Below are positions 40,861 to 48,122 of a DNA stretch of 64,000 bases, in pieces. This DNA is from CAYGAW01 sp964347945 (GTDB lineage Bacteria; Chloroflexota; Anaerolineae; UBA7937; B3-Chlor), in the NCBI GenBank assembly GCA_964347945.1, contig CAYGAW010000109.1:1-64000 (forward strand), read 5' to 3'. The notes under the pieces were generated by a model. That model saw only the letters and a program-made list of their open reading frames with translations. It was not told the origin of the DNA and made no database searches. Each line of letters opens with the position of its first letter. Position 1 is the stretch's first letter. Made by a program: the position numbers and the translations under genes.

Positions 40861-41646
40861 CTAGAGCAACCCGTCCAGGGAGTCGAAGGCCTCTTTCACC
40901 GCGCGGCGTGCAGGCGTATCCTCGGGTAACTCCACGAGAGGACGACCCGTGGCATCGAACTCGGCCACCAAGGGATCCAAGGGGATTAGACCTGCCAACT
41001 TCAGCTGGCTATCGGCGATGAACTGCTGCAGTTGAGGAGCCAAAGCTGGAACACCTTGCTCATCAGTGGGCACCCGGTTCACCATGAGGCGAATGTGCCC
41101 CACGTGGGTCTTCAGTTCGTGGATCAACTGGGCCACCCTCTCTGCTGTGGACAAGCCTCTCATCGTCGGGTCGGAGATAATGAGAAGCAGGTCAACATTC
41201 TGAGTTGTGCGACGGCTCAAATGCTCCAGGCCGGCCTCATTATCGATGATCACATAGTCATAGGACCTGGAGAGGCGATCAATCGTGGCACGTAGCATAT
41301 TGTTAGCAGCACAGTAGCAGCCTGGGCCTTCTGGACGTCCCATTGCCAGTAGGTCGAAACCTTCTTCCTCGACCAGGGCCTGATTGATTCGTAACTCCAG
41401 ATACTCGGGCTTGCTGATGCCACTCACGAAAGTTCCCGAGCTAACTTGCTGCGCGGTCTCCTCTCGAATGCCCCCCACGGTCTCGTCAATGGAGGTGCCC
41501 AGGGTAAGGTCGAGGTTTGTACTGGGGTCAGCATCTATGGCCAGCACTGTGCTCCGCTGGTCGTCCACCAGGTACCTTATCAGCAGGGCGGCAACCAAAG
41601 TCTTGCCGGTGCCGCCTTTGCCGGCGACAGCAATCATCTTTCCCAT
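40861..41646 (-). CDS. CooC-type nickel-insertion ATPase, second copy
   Basis: A 261-residue paralog of its neighbour. Deviant Walker A GKGGTGKT at residues 9-16, IDADPSTN, and GPGCYCAANN with the CxC pair at 110 and 112. The two copies differ throughout, so they are not a recent duplication. The ATG at 41646 has AAAGGGA upstream; a longer frame adds 20 unlikely residues. Such ATPases occur in pairs near CO dehydrogenase/acetyl-CoA synthase loci. Confidence 0.87.
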   Translation of the reverse strand: MGKMIAVAGKGGTGKTLVAALLIRYLVDDQRSTVLAIDADPSTNLDLTLGTSIDETVGGIREETAQQVSSGTFVSGISKPEYLELRINQALVEEEGFDLLAMGRPEGPGCYCAANNMLRATIDRLSRSYDYVIIDNEAGLEHLSRRTTQNVDLLLIISDPTMRGLSTAERVAQLIHELKTHVGHIRLMVNRVPTDEQGVPALAPQLQQFIADSQLKLAGLIPLDPLVAEFDATGRPLVELPEDTPARRAVKEAFDSLDGLL

Positions 41647-41741
41647 GCTGCGTCCCTTTGTCTCACTGTCAAGCCAGGAGCTGTTGTGAGATTCGTTGGT
41701 GCGCAAGTCCTTTCACGCGACTACGGCGTCCGCCCAAGCGA

Positions 41742-42161
41742 TCAAATCTCATCCTCGATTATCGCGTAGCTACTAGTAATCTCTGCAACACCCGATAGAG
41801 TGGAGCCCACAGAGCAGTACTTCTCCTCCGAGAGCTTGATTGCTTGCTCTACCACGGGCACGGTTAGCTGGGGTCCGTGCAGGCTGTACTCCAGGTGGAT
41901 CTTCCGGAAGGTCCACGGCGGATCAGGATCTTGGTCGGCGGTCACCCTGATCTCCAGACCAGACAGAGTCTGACGTCGCTTCTTGAGAATTGAGACCACA
42001 TCTACGCCGGCGCATCCTGCCAGCGCGACTAGCAGCAATTCCGCGGGCTTCACGCCGGCGGCCTTCTCTCTCGGTTGCCCAGACATGACCACACTATGCC
42101 GTGTGCTGTCTGTGCCCACAAACTCCTTGTCTCCTATCCACTTGACCACTGCCTCAGCCAC
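41742..42161 (-). CDS. OsmC-family protein
   Basis: A 139-residue OsmC/Ohr fold protein. The peroxidatic Cys is in ALAGCAGVDV (about residue 50), and the second conserved Cys is in KYCSVGSTL near 113, with PAELLLVAL between. Members reduce organic hydroperoxides, although many have no measured activity. GTG start with GGAGG five bases upstream. It opens the gene group with the two CooC-like ATPases, where it could guard oxygen-sensitive metal clusters; this last point is speculation. Confidence 0.88.
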   Translation of the reverse strand: MAEAVVKWIGDKEFVGTDSTRHSVVMSGQPREKAAGVKPAELLLVALAGCAGVDVVSILKKRRQTLSGLEIRVTADQDPDPPWTFRKIHLEYSLHGPQLTVPVVEQAIKLSEEKYCSVGSTLSGVAEITSSYAIIEDEI

Positions 42162-42231
42162 GGCTACCTCCGCGGTTATGTGCTAGATGTTGGCAAATTG
42201 TGCCACCACGCGAAATAGGACGGGAGTACTA

Positions 42232-42260
42232 TTGACTGGCAATACGAAACCTGCTAAGAT
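42232..42260 (+). promoter_or_regulatory. Promoter-like sequence with no gene downstream
   Basis: TTGACT at 42232-42237, 17-base spacer, and TAAGAT at 42255-42260 on the plus strand. It points into a stretch with two hairpins and no plausible coding sequence, so it may drive a small RNA. Confidence 0.45.
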
Positions 42261-42266
42261 TATCAT

Positions 42267-42328
42267 AGGGGAGGTTTCTCCTCTTTTTCCTCCTAACTGA
42301 GAGACGAGGTGCCGGGACCTCGCCTCTC
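42267..42328 (+). ncRNA. Candidate small RNA or double hairpin region
   Basis: The first hairpin (42267-42284) has 7-pair arms AGGGGAG and CTCCTCT followed by TTTT, so it resembles an intrinsic terminator. The second (42299-42328) has 12-base arms with a single mismatch (GAGAGACGAGGT and ACCTCGCCTCTC), loop GCCGGG, and ATTTCATT behind it. With the promoter-like sequence at 42232 this could make a transcript of roughly 60-70 bases. I do not recognise a known RNA family. Confidence 0.35.
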
Positions 42329-42654
42329 ATTTCATTAGGCCACATTTGTCGTGCCTCGAACTGCAAGCCTCTAGGCCGGAAGGCCGATGAGGGTGACCAC
42401 GAAGTCACCCATATGATGCCCACGGCGTGCAAAGTTTCGGGCAGCCCTTTCTTGCCTGGGCGGCTATCCTCCTGCACCGTTCTGTCGGTCTGGAGCTGCC
42501 CTGTGTTCCCTCATTACGAGTCCCCTGTCAAACCAGACCATGTCGACGCCGGTACGCCGCTCGTGTCAGCGTCGTATGAGGTTTGCCACCAACTGTTTCC
42601 TGGGGCCGCAAACCGCTGACCGGGCACATTCCGGGTCTTGGACCTGGAGGCCTG
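42329..42654. other. 326-base gap with small hairpins, no gene recognised
   Basis: Contains GGCC-GGAA-GGCC and GGGTGAC/GTCACCC hairpins near 42375-42410. A 68-codon open frame from 42413 lacks a ribosome binding site and has no recognisable motif. No SRP, 6S, tmRNA or RNase P signature is visible. Confidence 0.4.
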
Positions 42655-42906
42655 CTATTCTACCTTGTACACTGTGTCGTTCGGACGCGCCTTCTGATCG
42701 AGCTTGAGCGCAATCTCCTGACCAGCTTCGGCCTTCTCGATGGCCTGGTGCTCGATCTGCATAGATTCCACCGTCTGTGTGAAATCTCGATTGCCTCCCT
42801 TGACACGAACCGCATCCCCGAGTTGGAGTGGCGCCGTCAGGTCGATGACCGCTACGCCAATCTTGGAGAAGTAATTCGTGATCCTCCCGATTTCCTTTTC
42901 CGCCAT
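42655..42906 (-). CDS. Small EF-Tu domain II-like protein
   Basis: An 83-residue beta-barrel protein resembling translation-factor domain II, with KIGVAVIDLTAPLQLGD and the repeat-like GDAVRVKGGNRDF and a late EIALKLDQKARPNDTVYKV. Small stand-alone versions are annotated as translation elongation factor-like proteins or relate to the tail of U32 peptidases; no function is proven. The ATG at 42906 has GGGAGGG upstream; a longer frame adds 28 unlikely residues. Confidence 0.72.
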   Translation of the reverse strand: MAEKEIGRITNYFSKIGVAVIDLTAPLQLGDAVRVKGGNRDFTQTVESMQIEHQAIEKAEAGQEIALKLDQKARPNDTVYKVE

Positions 42907-43107
42907 TGGTAGATCCCTCCCTTCAATTGACCACCAGAGGCTCAGCATTCTGCAACATCCAACGGACCCTTGCGTTGCATGGCTCGACACTGTATCGCGG
43001 ATCCCCCAAATACCTCCTTTTCGTGCTCCCAGGGTAGGCTCTCAGCAAGTTGAAGAGGGTCTCTGAGCGAGCTGTGATTCTCTCTATACTGTCGCTGGGG
43101 AATGCAC

Positions 43108-43308
43108 TCACGGGGTACCCAAGTCCTCGACAGCAATATCGACGTACTTGTCTCCCTCTTCGATAAGCATGATGGGGATACCATCACGAATGGGATACTT
43201 GCGTCGGCATTCGTCGTTGCTGCAAATCAACCAGGTGTCCTTGGCCAGTTGCACCTTGGTCTTGCAGGCAGGGCAAGCCAGGATGGCCAACAAGTCATCA
43301 CTGATCAT
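43108..43308 (-). CDS. Trm112-family small zinc protein
   Basis: A 66-residue protein with ILACPACKT and a second pair CSNDEC, then YPIRDGIPIML, the signature of Trm112 proteins. Relatives activate RNA or protein methyltransferases by binding to them; bacterial copies are mostly uncharacterised. The ATG at 43308 has GGAG eight bases upstream; a longer frame adds 14 residues. Confidence 0.85.
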   Translation of the reverse strand: MISDDLLAILACPACKTKVQLAKDTWLICSNDECRRKYPIRDGIPIMLIEEGDKYVDIAVEDLGTP

Positions 43309-43352
43309 GTCCGTTTCTCCTCTCTCTTCATGGGGAGCCCTCCGATGCAACT

Positions 43353-43381
43353 ACTATATCATAGATCCAACCCAAGCTCAA
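43353..43381 (-). promoter_or_regulatory. Probable promoter of the Trm112-like gene
   Basis: On the minus strand TTGAGC (43376-43381), 17-base spacer, TATAGT (43353-43358). It would start transcripts near 43346, about 38 bases before the ATG. Confidence 0.55.
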
Positions 43382-43400
43382 ACCTGAAGAGCACGCTTGC

Positions 43401-43430
43401 TTGTTGGTCCGCTCTATGCTATCCTATGAT
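43401..43430 (+). promoter_or_regulatory. Probable promoter of the rpsB operon
   Basis: TTGTTG at 43401-43406, 18-base spacer and TATGAT at 43425-43430. The transcript would carry a leader of about 125 bases before rpsB, long enough for an S2-type autoregulatory structure, which I cannot resolve by eye. Confidence 0.5.
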
Positions 43431-43561
43431 ACTAGGGATATGATTACAAAACACGCCTTCGGACCGAGCGGGGGGTGCCTGTATCAGTCTGCGTGCGGTT
43501 GGTCAGGTTCCCGCCAGGGGCGATGAAGGCGGAAGTCTAAAACGAAAAAGGCGGTGTAAGC

Positions 43562-44494
43562 ATGGCGATAGTAGAAATGAAGGAGTTACTGGAGGCCGGT
43601 GTCCATTTCGGTCACCGCGTGAAACGATGGCACCCCAAGATGCGCTCCTACATCTTCACGGAGCGCAACGGGATCCACATCATTGACATCCAGCAGACCA
43701 TACGGAGGTTGGAGGCTGCCACCGATCTGATCAAGGAGGACATCAGCGATGGCGGGATGATCCTGTTCGTCGGCACGAAGAAGCAAGCACAGGAGCATGT
43801 TGCCGAAGCAGCTGAGAGGTGCGGGATGCCCTACGTCAACCAGCGTTGGCTAGGCGGGACACTCACCAATTACCGCACCATTCGTCAGCGCATTGACTAC
43901 TTGATTGGCTTGGAGCAGAGCTTTGAAAGGGGAGAGTTCGAGAAGCTCACCAAGAAGGAGATCCTTGGTCTCGAGCGAAAGATGTCCAAGCTGAATCGGA
44001 GGTTGGGGGGCATCAAGAACATGGATCGTCTACCCAGCATGGTGTTCATCACCGATGTTCGACGGGAGCACATCGCGGTCAAGGAAGCGAATAAGTTGGA
44101 CATCCCCATCATAGCCATGGTCGACACCAATTGTGATCCCACGCCGATCGACCATGTGATTCCAGCCAATGATGATGCTATCCGATCCATCAAACTGATA
44201 TCGAGCAAGCTCGCTGATGCAGTTGTCGAGGGACAACAGATACGGGATGCTCTTCTGGCTGAGGAGGAAGAGGAGGTGTTGGAGCCGCCGGAGGAATTGG
44301 CTGAGCGCCTGCCGGAAGAGGAGCTGCCCGTCCTGGTGGAGGAGTTTGCGGCTCCAGAGGAGACGCCGGTGGAGCTGGCCGAGGAACAGGTCGGCCAGGG
44401 AGAGATTGATACAGTTGAGGTCTCGCAGGACGACGAAGTCGTTGACCTGGATGTTGAATCGGCAGGTACTGAGGAGACAGCCGAAGGAGAATAG
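43562..44494 (+). CDS. rpsB: Ribosomal protein S2 with an acidic C-terminal tail
   Basis: A 310-residue S2. The globular part (about 1-232) shows LLEAGVHFGHR, ILFVGTKKQAQ, NQRWLGGTLTN, LGGIKNMDRLP, DTNCDPTPIDHVIPANDDAI, all standard. The remaining roughly 75 residues are almost wholly Glu, Leu, Pro, Val and Ala (for example EEEEEVLEPPEE), an added acidic tail. The leader precedes a weak AGGCGGTG binding site. It is first in the operon with tsf. Confidence 0.96.
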   Translation: MAIVEMKELLEAGVHFGHRVKRWHPKMRSYIFTERNGIHIIDIQQTIRRLEAATDLIKEDISDGGMILFVGTKKQAQEHVAEAAERCGMPYVNQRWLGGTLTNYRTIRQRIDYLIGLEQSFERGEFEKLTKKEILGLERKMSKLNRRLGGIKNMDRLPSMVFITDVRREHIAVKEANKLDIPIIAMVDTNCDPTPIDHVIPANDDAIRSIKLISSKLADAVVEGQQIRDALLAEEEEEVLEPPEELAERLPEEELPVLVEEFAAPEETPVELAEEQVGQGEIDTVEVSQDDEVVDLDVESAGTEETAEGE

Positions 44495-45109
44495 ATGGCT
44501 ATCACCACTGAGATGGTAAAGGACCTCCGGGAGCGAACGGGTGCCGGAGTATTGGACTGCAAGAAGGCTCTCGAAGAAGTGGATGGCGACATGGACAAGG
44601 CGATGGAACTCTTGCAGCAGAAAGGCTTCGCCATTGCCGCGAAGAAGGCTGAGCGGGAGGTCAATGAAGGACTGGTAGAGGCGTATATCCACGCAGGGGG
44701 CAAGCTCGGAGTCCTCCTGGAGTTGAATTGTGAGACGGATTTCGTAGCCCGGACAGAGGATTTCCGAGGATTGGCTCACGATCTGGCGATGCAGGTTGCC
44801 GCAACGAGCCCGCGCTATCTCGCGCCAGAGGATATCCCGACGGAGGTGTTGCAGCGGGAACGGCAGTGGCAGCGCGAGCACGTGGGAGAGGGCAAGTCCG
44901 AAGATGTTGTTGAGAGGATTGTGGAAGGAAAACTGCGGAAGTACTATGAAGAGGTTTGTCTTCTTGAACAGGCCTTCATCAAGGACGAAGGCGTGACCGT
45001 ACGGGATCTAGTCACCAGCAAGATAGCTAAACTGGGCGAGAACATCAAAGTGCGACGGTTCGCACGGTTCGAGCTTGGGGAAGACTCAACCACGTGGACG
45101 TTGGCGTGA
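44495..45109 (+). CDS. tsf: Elongation factor Ts
   Basis: A 204-residue EF-Ts that exchanges GDP on EF-Tu. N-terminal UBA-like domain VKDLRERTGAGVLDCKKAL, the TDFVAR motif that contacts EF-Tu near residue 81, and one coiled-coil/core domain, so it is of the short type. The ATG directly follows the rpsB stop with no gap, suggesting translational coupling. Confidence 0.95.
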   Translation: MAITTEMVKDLRERTGAGVLDCKKALEEVDGDMDKAMELLQQKGFAIAAKKAEREVNEGLVEAYIHAGGKLGVLLELNCETDFVARTEDFRGLAHDLAMQVAATSPRYLAPEDIPTEVLQRERQWQREHVGEGKSEDVVERIVEGKLRKYYEEVCLLEQAFIKDEGVTVRDLVTSKIAKLGENIKVRRFARFELGEDSTTWTLA

Positions 45110-45193
45110 GCTGCTTAGCGAGACAGCACGTGCAGAGTTGGTCCTTGCACTTGTAGCGGCTCTGTCTACACCAGTGCGTCGTGGTGAAATAGC

Positions 45194-45922
45194 GTGCATA
45201 AAGGCGCTGAACTCAAGTATAAGAGAATACTGCTGAAGCTGGGAGGTGAAGCGCTCGCCGATGCAGATGGCGACGGCATAGATGCCCAGAGGCTGGAGGA
45301 GGTTGCTTCGTTAATCAAGACGGTCAAGGACTGTGGCGTTGAGGTGGCCATCGTCATCGGTGCAGGAAACATCTGGCGAGGTCAAGATGGCATAGCCCAG
45401 GGCATGGACCGCTCCACCGCCGATCACATGGGCATGTTGGCCACGGTGATCAACGCTTTGGCACTACAGGATGCTCTCGAAAGGATCGGCGTAACGACAC
45501 GAGTGCAGACAGCGATTGAGATGCGGGCCGTGGCTGAACCATACATCAGGCTGAGGGCTATCCGCCACCTGGAAAAAGGGCGGGTGGTGATTATGGGGGC
45601 GGGCACGGGCAACCCCTATTTCACTACGGACTCCGCCGCTGCGCTGAGAGCCATGGAAGTTGACGCGGACATCTTGATCAAGGCTACCAAGGTGGACGCC
45701 ATCTATGACGCTGACCCAGAGGTGGAGGCGAATGCCAGAAAGCTAGATCGACTGACTTATCTGGAGGCGCTCGAACTGAGGGTGGGTGTGATGGACAGTA
45801 CTGCTATCTCACTGTGTATGGACAACGACATGCCCATCATCGTCGTCAATCTCTGGATTCCGGACAGCCTGGTTAGACTCGTCCGCGGTGAGAATCTGGG
45901 CACCTTGGTAAGCGCTGGCTGA
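45194..45922 (+). CDS. pyrH: UMP kinase
   Basis: A 242-residue amino-acid-kinase-family UMP kinase making UDP. Motifs are LLKLGGEAL, IGAGNIWRG, DHMGMLATVINALALQD, GAGTGNPYFTTDS and KVDAIYDADP. The start is GTG at 45194 with a GGTGAAAT-type weak site; the gap from tsf is 84 bases. Typical operon place between tsf and frr. Confidence 0.95.
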   Translation: MHKGAELKYKRILLKLGGEALADADGDGIDAQRLEEVASLIKTVKDCGVEVAIVIGAGNIWRGQDGIAQGMDRSTADHMGMLATVINALALQDALERIGVTTRVQTAIEMRAVAEPYIRLRAIRHLEKGRVVIMGAGTGNPYFTTDSAAALRAMEVDADILIKATKVDAIYDADPEVEANARKLDRLTYLEALELRVGVMDSTAISLCMDNDMPIIVVNLWIPDSLVRLVRGENLGTLVSAG

Positions 45923-45952
45923 CCACTGTCGAGTGGGAGGTGGAGGGTCCCT

Positions 45953-46510
45953 ATGATAGATGACGTGTTGAAGGAGACCAAGGAACGGATGCGGAAAAGC
46001 GTCCAGGTCCTGCAGAGTGATCTCAGGAACATCAGAACCGGAAGGGCGTCTCCCGCGCTGGTCGAACGCCTTCAGGTTGACTACTATGGTACTCAGGTCC
46101 CTCTCAACCAGCTATCCGGCATTAGTGCACCCGAGCCGCGACTATTGGTCATCCGTCCGTATGATCCGTCTTCCTTGCCCGAGATCGAGAAAGCGATCTT
46201 GAAGTCGGAACTGGGTTTGACTCCTTCCAATGACGGCAAGGTCATCCGCCTCTCGATCCCGCGGCTGACTGAAGAACGTCGTCTCGAACTCGTCAGGATG
46301 GTACAGAAGAGGGTTGAGGAGGGGAGAGTCGCAGTCCGCAACTGCAGGCGGGATGGTCTGCAGGACATGAAGGAACTAGAGAAGGAGAAACTCATCTCCG
46401 AAGATGATTTCTACCGTGGCAAGGACAGGATACAAGAGTTAACAGACAAGTATGTGGACAAGATGGACGAGATTGGCGCGGCGAAGGAAGAGCAGATAAT
46501 GGAAGTCTAG
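45953..46510 (+). CDS. frr: Ribosome recycling factor
   Basis: A 185-residue RRF that, with EF-G, splits ribosomes after termination. RTGRASPALVERLQVDYYG, PLNQLSGI, RPYDPSSLPEIEKAI, DGKVIRLSIPRLTEERR and VRNCRRDG are all clear. The ATG follows GGGAGGTGGAGGG. Length is normal and the gene lies 30 bases after pyrH. Confidence 0.96.
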   Translation: MIDDVLKETKERMRKSVQVLQSDLRNIRTGRASPALVERLQVDYYGTQVPLNQLSGISAPEPRLLVIRPYDPSSLPEIEKAILKSELGLTPSNDGKVIRLSIPRLTEERRLELVRMVQKRVEEGRVAVRNCRRDGLQDMKELEKEKLISEDDFYRGKDRIQELTDKYVDKMDEIGAAKEEQIMEV

Positions 46511-46519
46511 AGGGGGGAT

Positions 46520-47233
46520 ATGGACGTCACTGAGCTTACATCAACCATACCCCATCACATCGGCATCATCATGGATGGCAATGGTCGCTGGGCCCAAGAG
46601 CACGGTCTTCCGCGCCTCGAAGGGCATCGGGCAGGCACGGAGAATATCCGACGCGTCCTAGAGGCCTGCGGCGAATACGGGATCAAGATCGTCACTATCT
46701 ACGCCTTTTCCACGGAGAATTGGCAGCGGCCTTTGGAAGAGGTGCGGGGCCTGATGAGAATCTTGGAACGCGTTCTGGAGAGAGAGGTCGAGAACTTGCA
46801 CCGCGAAGGTGTCAAGCTGCGCCACATCGGTGAATTGGAGGGTCTGTCCGATAGTTTGAGAGAGGCAGTGGCGAACGCTATCGAGTTGACCAAGGACAAC
46901 GACCGCCTGACGTTGAACGTCGCTTTCAACTACGGTGGGCGCACAGAGATAGTGCGTGGCGCGCGGAAGTTGGTGGAAATGAACGTGGACCCTTCCGATG
47001 TAGATGAGGAGCTCTTCAGTCAGTATCTATACACGGCTGGACTACCTGACCCCGACCTGATCATCCGCACCGGCGGTGAGATGAGACTGAGTAACTTTCT
47101 CATCTGGCAGTCTGCCTATGCGGAGTACTACTCTACTCCTACCTATTGGCCCGATTTCGACAAGGAGGAGCTCTACAGAGCGCTGCAGGCTTACGCTCAG
47201 CGGGACAGACGCTTTGGCAGGCTGAAGGTGTAG
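46520..47233 (+). CDS. uppS: Undecaprenyl diphosphate synthase (cis-prenyltransferase)
   Basis: A 237-residue UppS, maker of the C55 lipid carrier used for cell-wall and glycan synthesis. Active-site IMDGNGRWA near residue 17, HRAGTENIR, FSTENWQRP, and the C-terminal LIIRTGGEMRLSNFLIWQSAYAE-type region. It lies nine bases after frr, and cdsA follows one base after its stop. Confidence 0.95.
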   Translation: MDVTELTSTIPHHIGIIMDGNGRWAQEHGLPRLEGHRAGTENIRRVLEACGEYGIKIVTIYAFSTENWQRPLEEVRGLMRILERVLEREVENLHREGVKLRHIGELEGLSDSLREAVANAIELTKDNDRLTLNVAFNYGGRTEIVRGARKLVEMNVDPSDVDEELFSQYLYTAGLPDPDLIIRTGGEMRLSNFLIWQSAYAEYYSTPTYWPDFDKEELYRALQAYAQRDRRFGRLKV

Positions 47234-47234
47234 G

Positions 47235-48035
47235 TTGTCCGTTCTCCACCGTCGCATCACAAGTGGTGTGGTCTATGGGTTGCTGACCCTCTCGGTGGTA
47301 TACGTCGGTGGGCTACCATTCTATGCCGCTGTGCTTGCCATGGTCATCTTGGCTGGGCGCGAGTATCAGCGAATGCTGGCTGTCGGCGGGTTCCGGCCCT
47401 TTTATGCACTTCAGTATGGATTGACGGCGTTCCTCTTGCTTGGCGTTGTCTTTCTCCGTCCGGAAGCGATTCTAGGTGGGTTCACCCTGATTCTAGTCTC
47501 TTCCTTCGCTTGGCAGCTGACGAGGACCGCCGAAGCAGCACAGCCGTTTGTTGACTGGGCGCTGAGTCTGGCCGGTGCGCTGTACGTGGGTTGGCTGGCC
47601 AGCCATTTCATACTGCTCAGGGAGCTGCCACGCGGGTTGGGTTGGGTAATGTTGGCGCTGCTTGCGACGTGGCTCTGCGACAGCTTTGCCTACATATTTG
47701 GCAAGGTCTGGGGGAAGCGTCCCTTCTTTCCTCGCATCAGTCCCAAGAAGACCTGGGAAGGAACCTTGGGAGGATGGGTGGGGGGTACAGGCACGTCGCT
47801 CGTTGTAGGGGGGGCGCTAGGTCTCTCCATCGTAGAATCTTTGACTCTTGGCTTGACCATCAGCTTGGCAGCCACATTCGGAGACTTGGCGGAATCCATG
47901 CTCAAACGACAGGTAGGGGTGAAAGATTCGGGCAGTCTGATTCCCGGTCACGGCGGGATTCTGGACCGCACGGACAGTTTGCTCTTCGTCGTTCCAGTGG
48001 TCTACTATCTCGGGGTTTGGGTGTTAGGAGCGTAG
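47235..48035 (+). CDS. cdsA: Phosphatidate cytidylyltransferase
   Basis: A 266-residue integral membrane enzyme making CDP-diacylglycerol. About eight hydrophobic segments precede and surround the family signature SMLKRQVGVKDSGSL followed by PGHGGILDRTDS near the C-terminus. TTG start at 47235 just after the uppS stop, with GAAGGTG inside the end of uppS. The usual next gene, dxr, is not here. Confidence 0.94.
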   Translation: MSVLHRRITSGVVYGLLTLSVVYVGGLPFYAAVLAMVILAGREYQRMLAVGGFRPFYALQYGLTAFLLLGVVFLRPEAILGGFTLILVSSFAWQLTRTAEAAQPFVDWALSLAGALYVGWLASHFILLRELPRGLGWVMLALLATWLCDSFAYIFGKVWGKRPFFPRISPKKTWEGTLGGWVGGTGTSLVVGGALGLSIVESLTLGLTISLAATFGDLAESMLKRQVGVKDSGSLIPGHGGILDRTDSLLFVVPVVYYLGVWVLGA

Positions 48036-48122
48036 AACTAGACACTCGTGTCCGTGCGCGATGCGAAGATTTGGAGTCGATCATTTGGTAACCAGGCCTA
48101 GTGCTGGGCGTGACAGGATCAG

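Noticed and set aside
42413..42619. 68-codon plus-strand frame behind the orphan promoter
   Set aside because: No ribosome binding site, no motif, and unusual composition; a small RNA is more plausible.
42162..42654. Signal recognition particle, 6S, tmRNA or RNase P RNA in the 493-base gap
   Set aside because: None of their conserved core sequences is visible.
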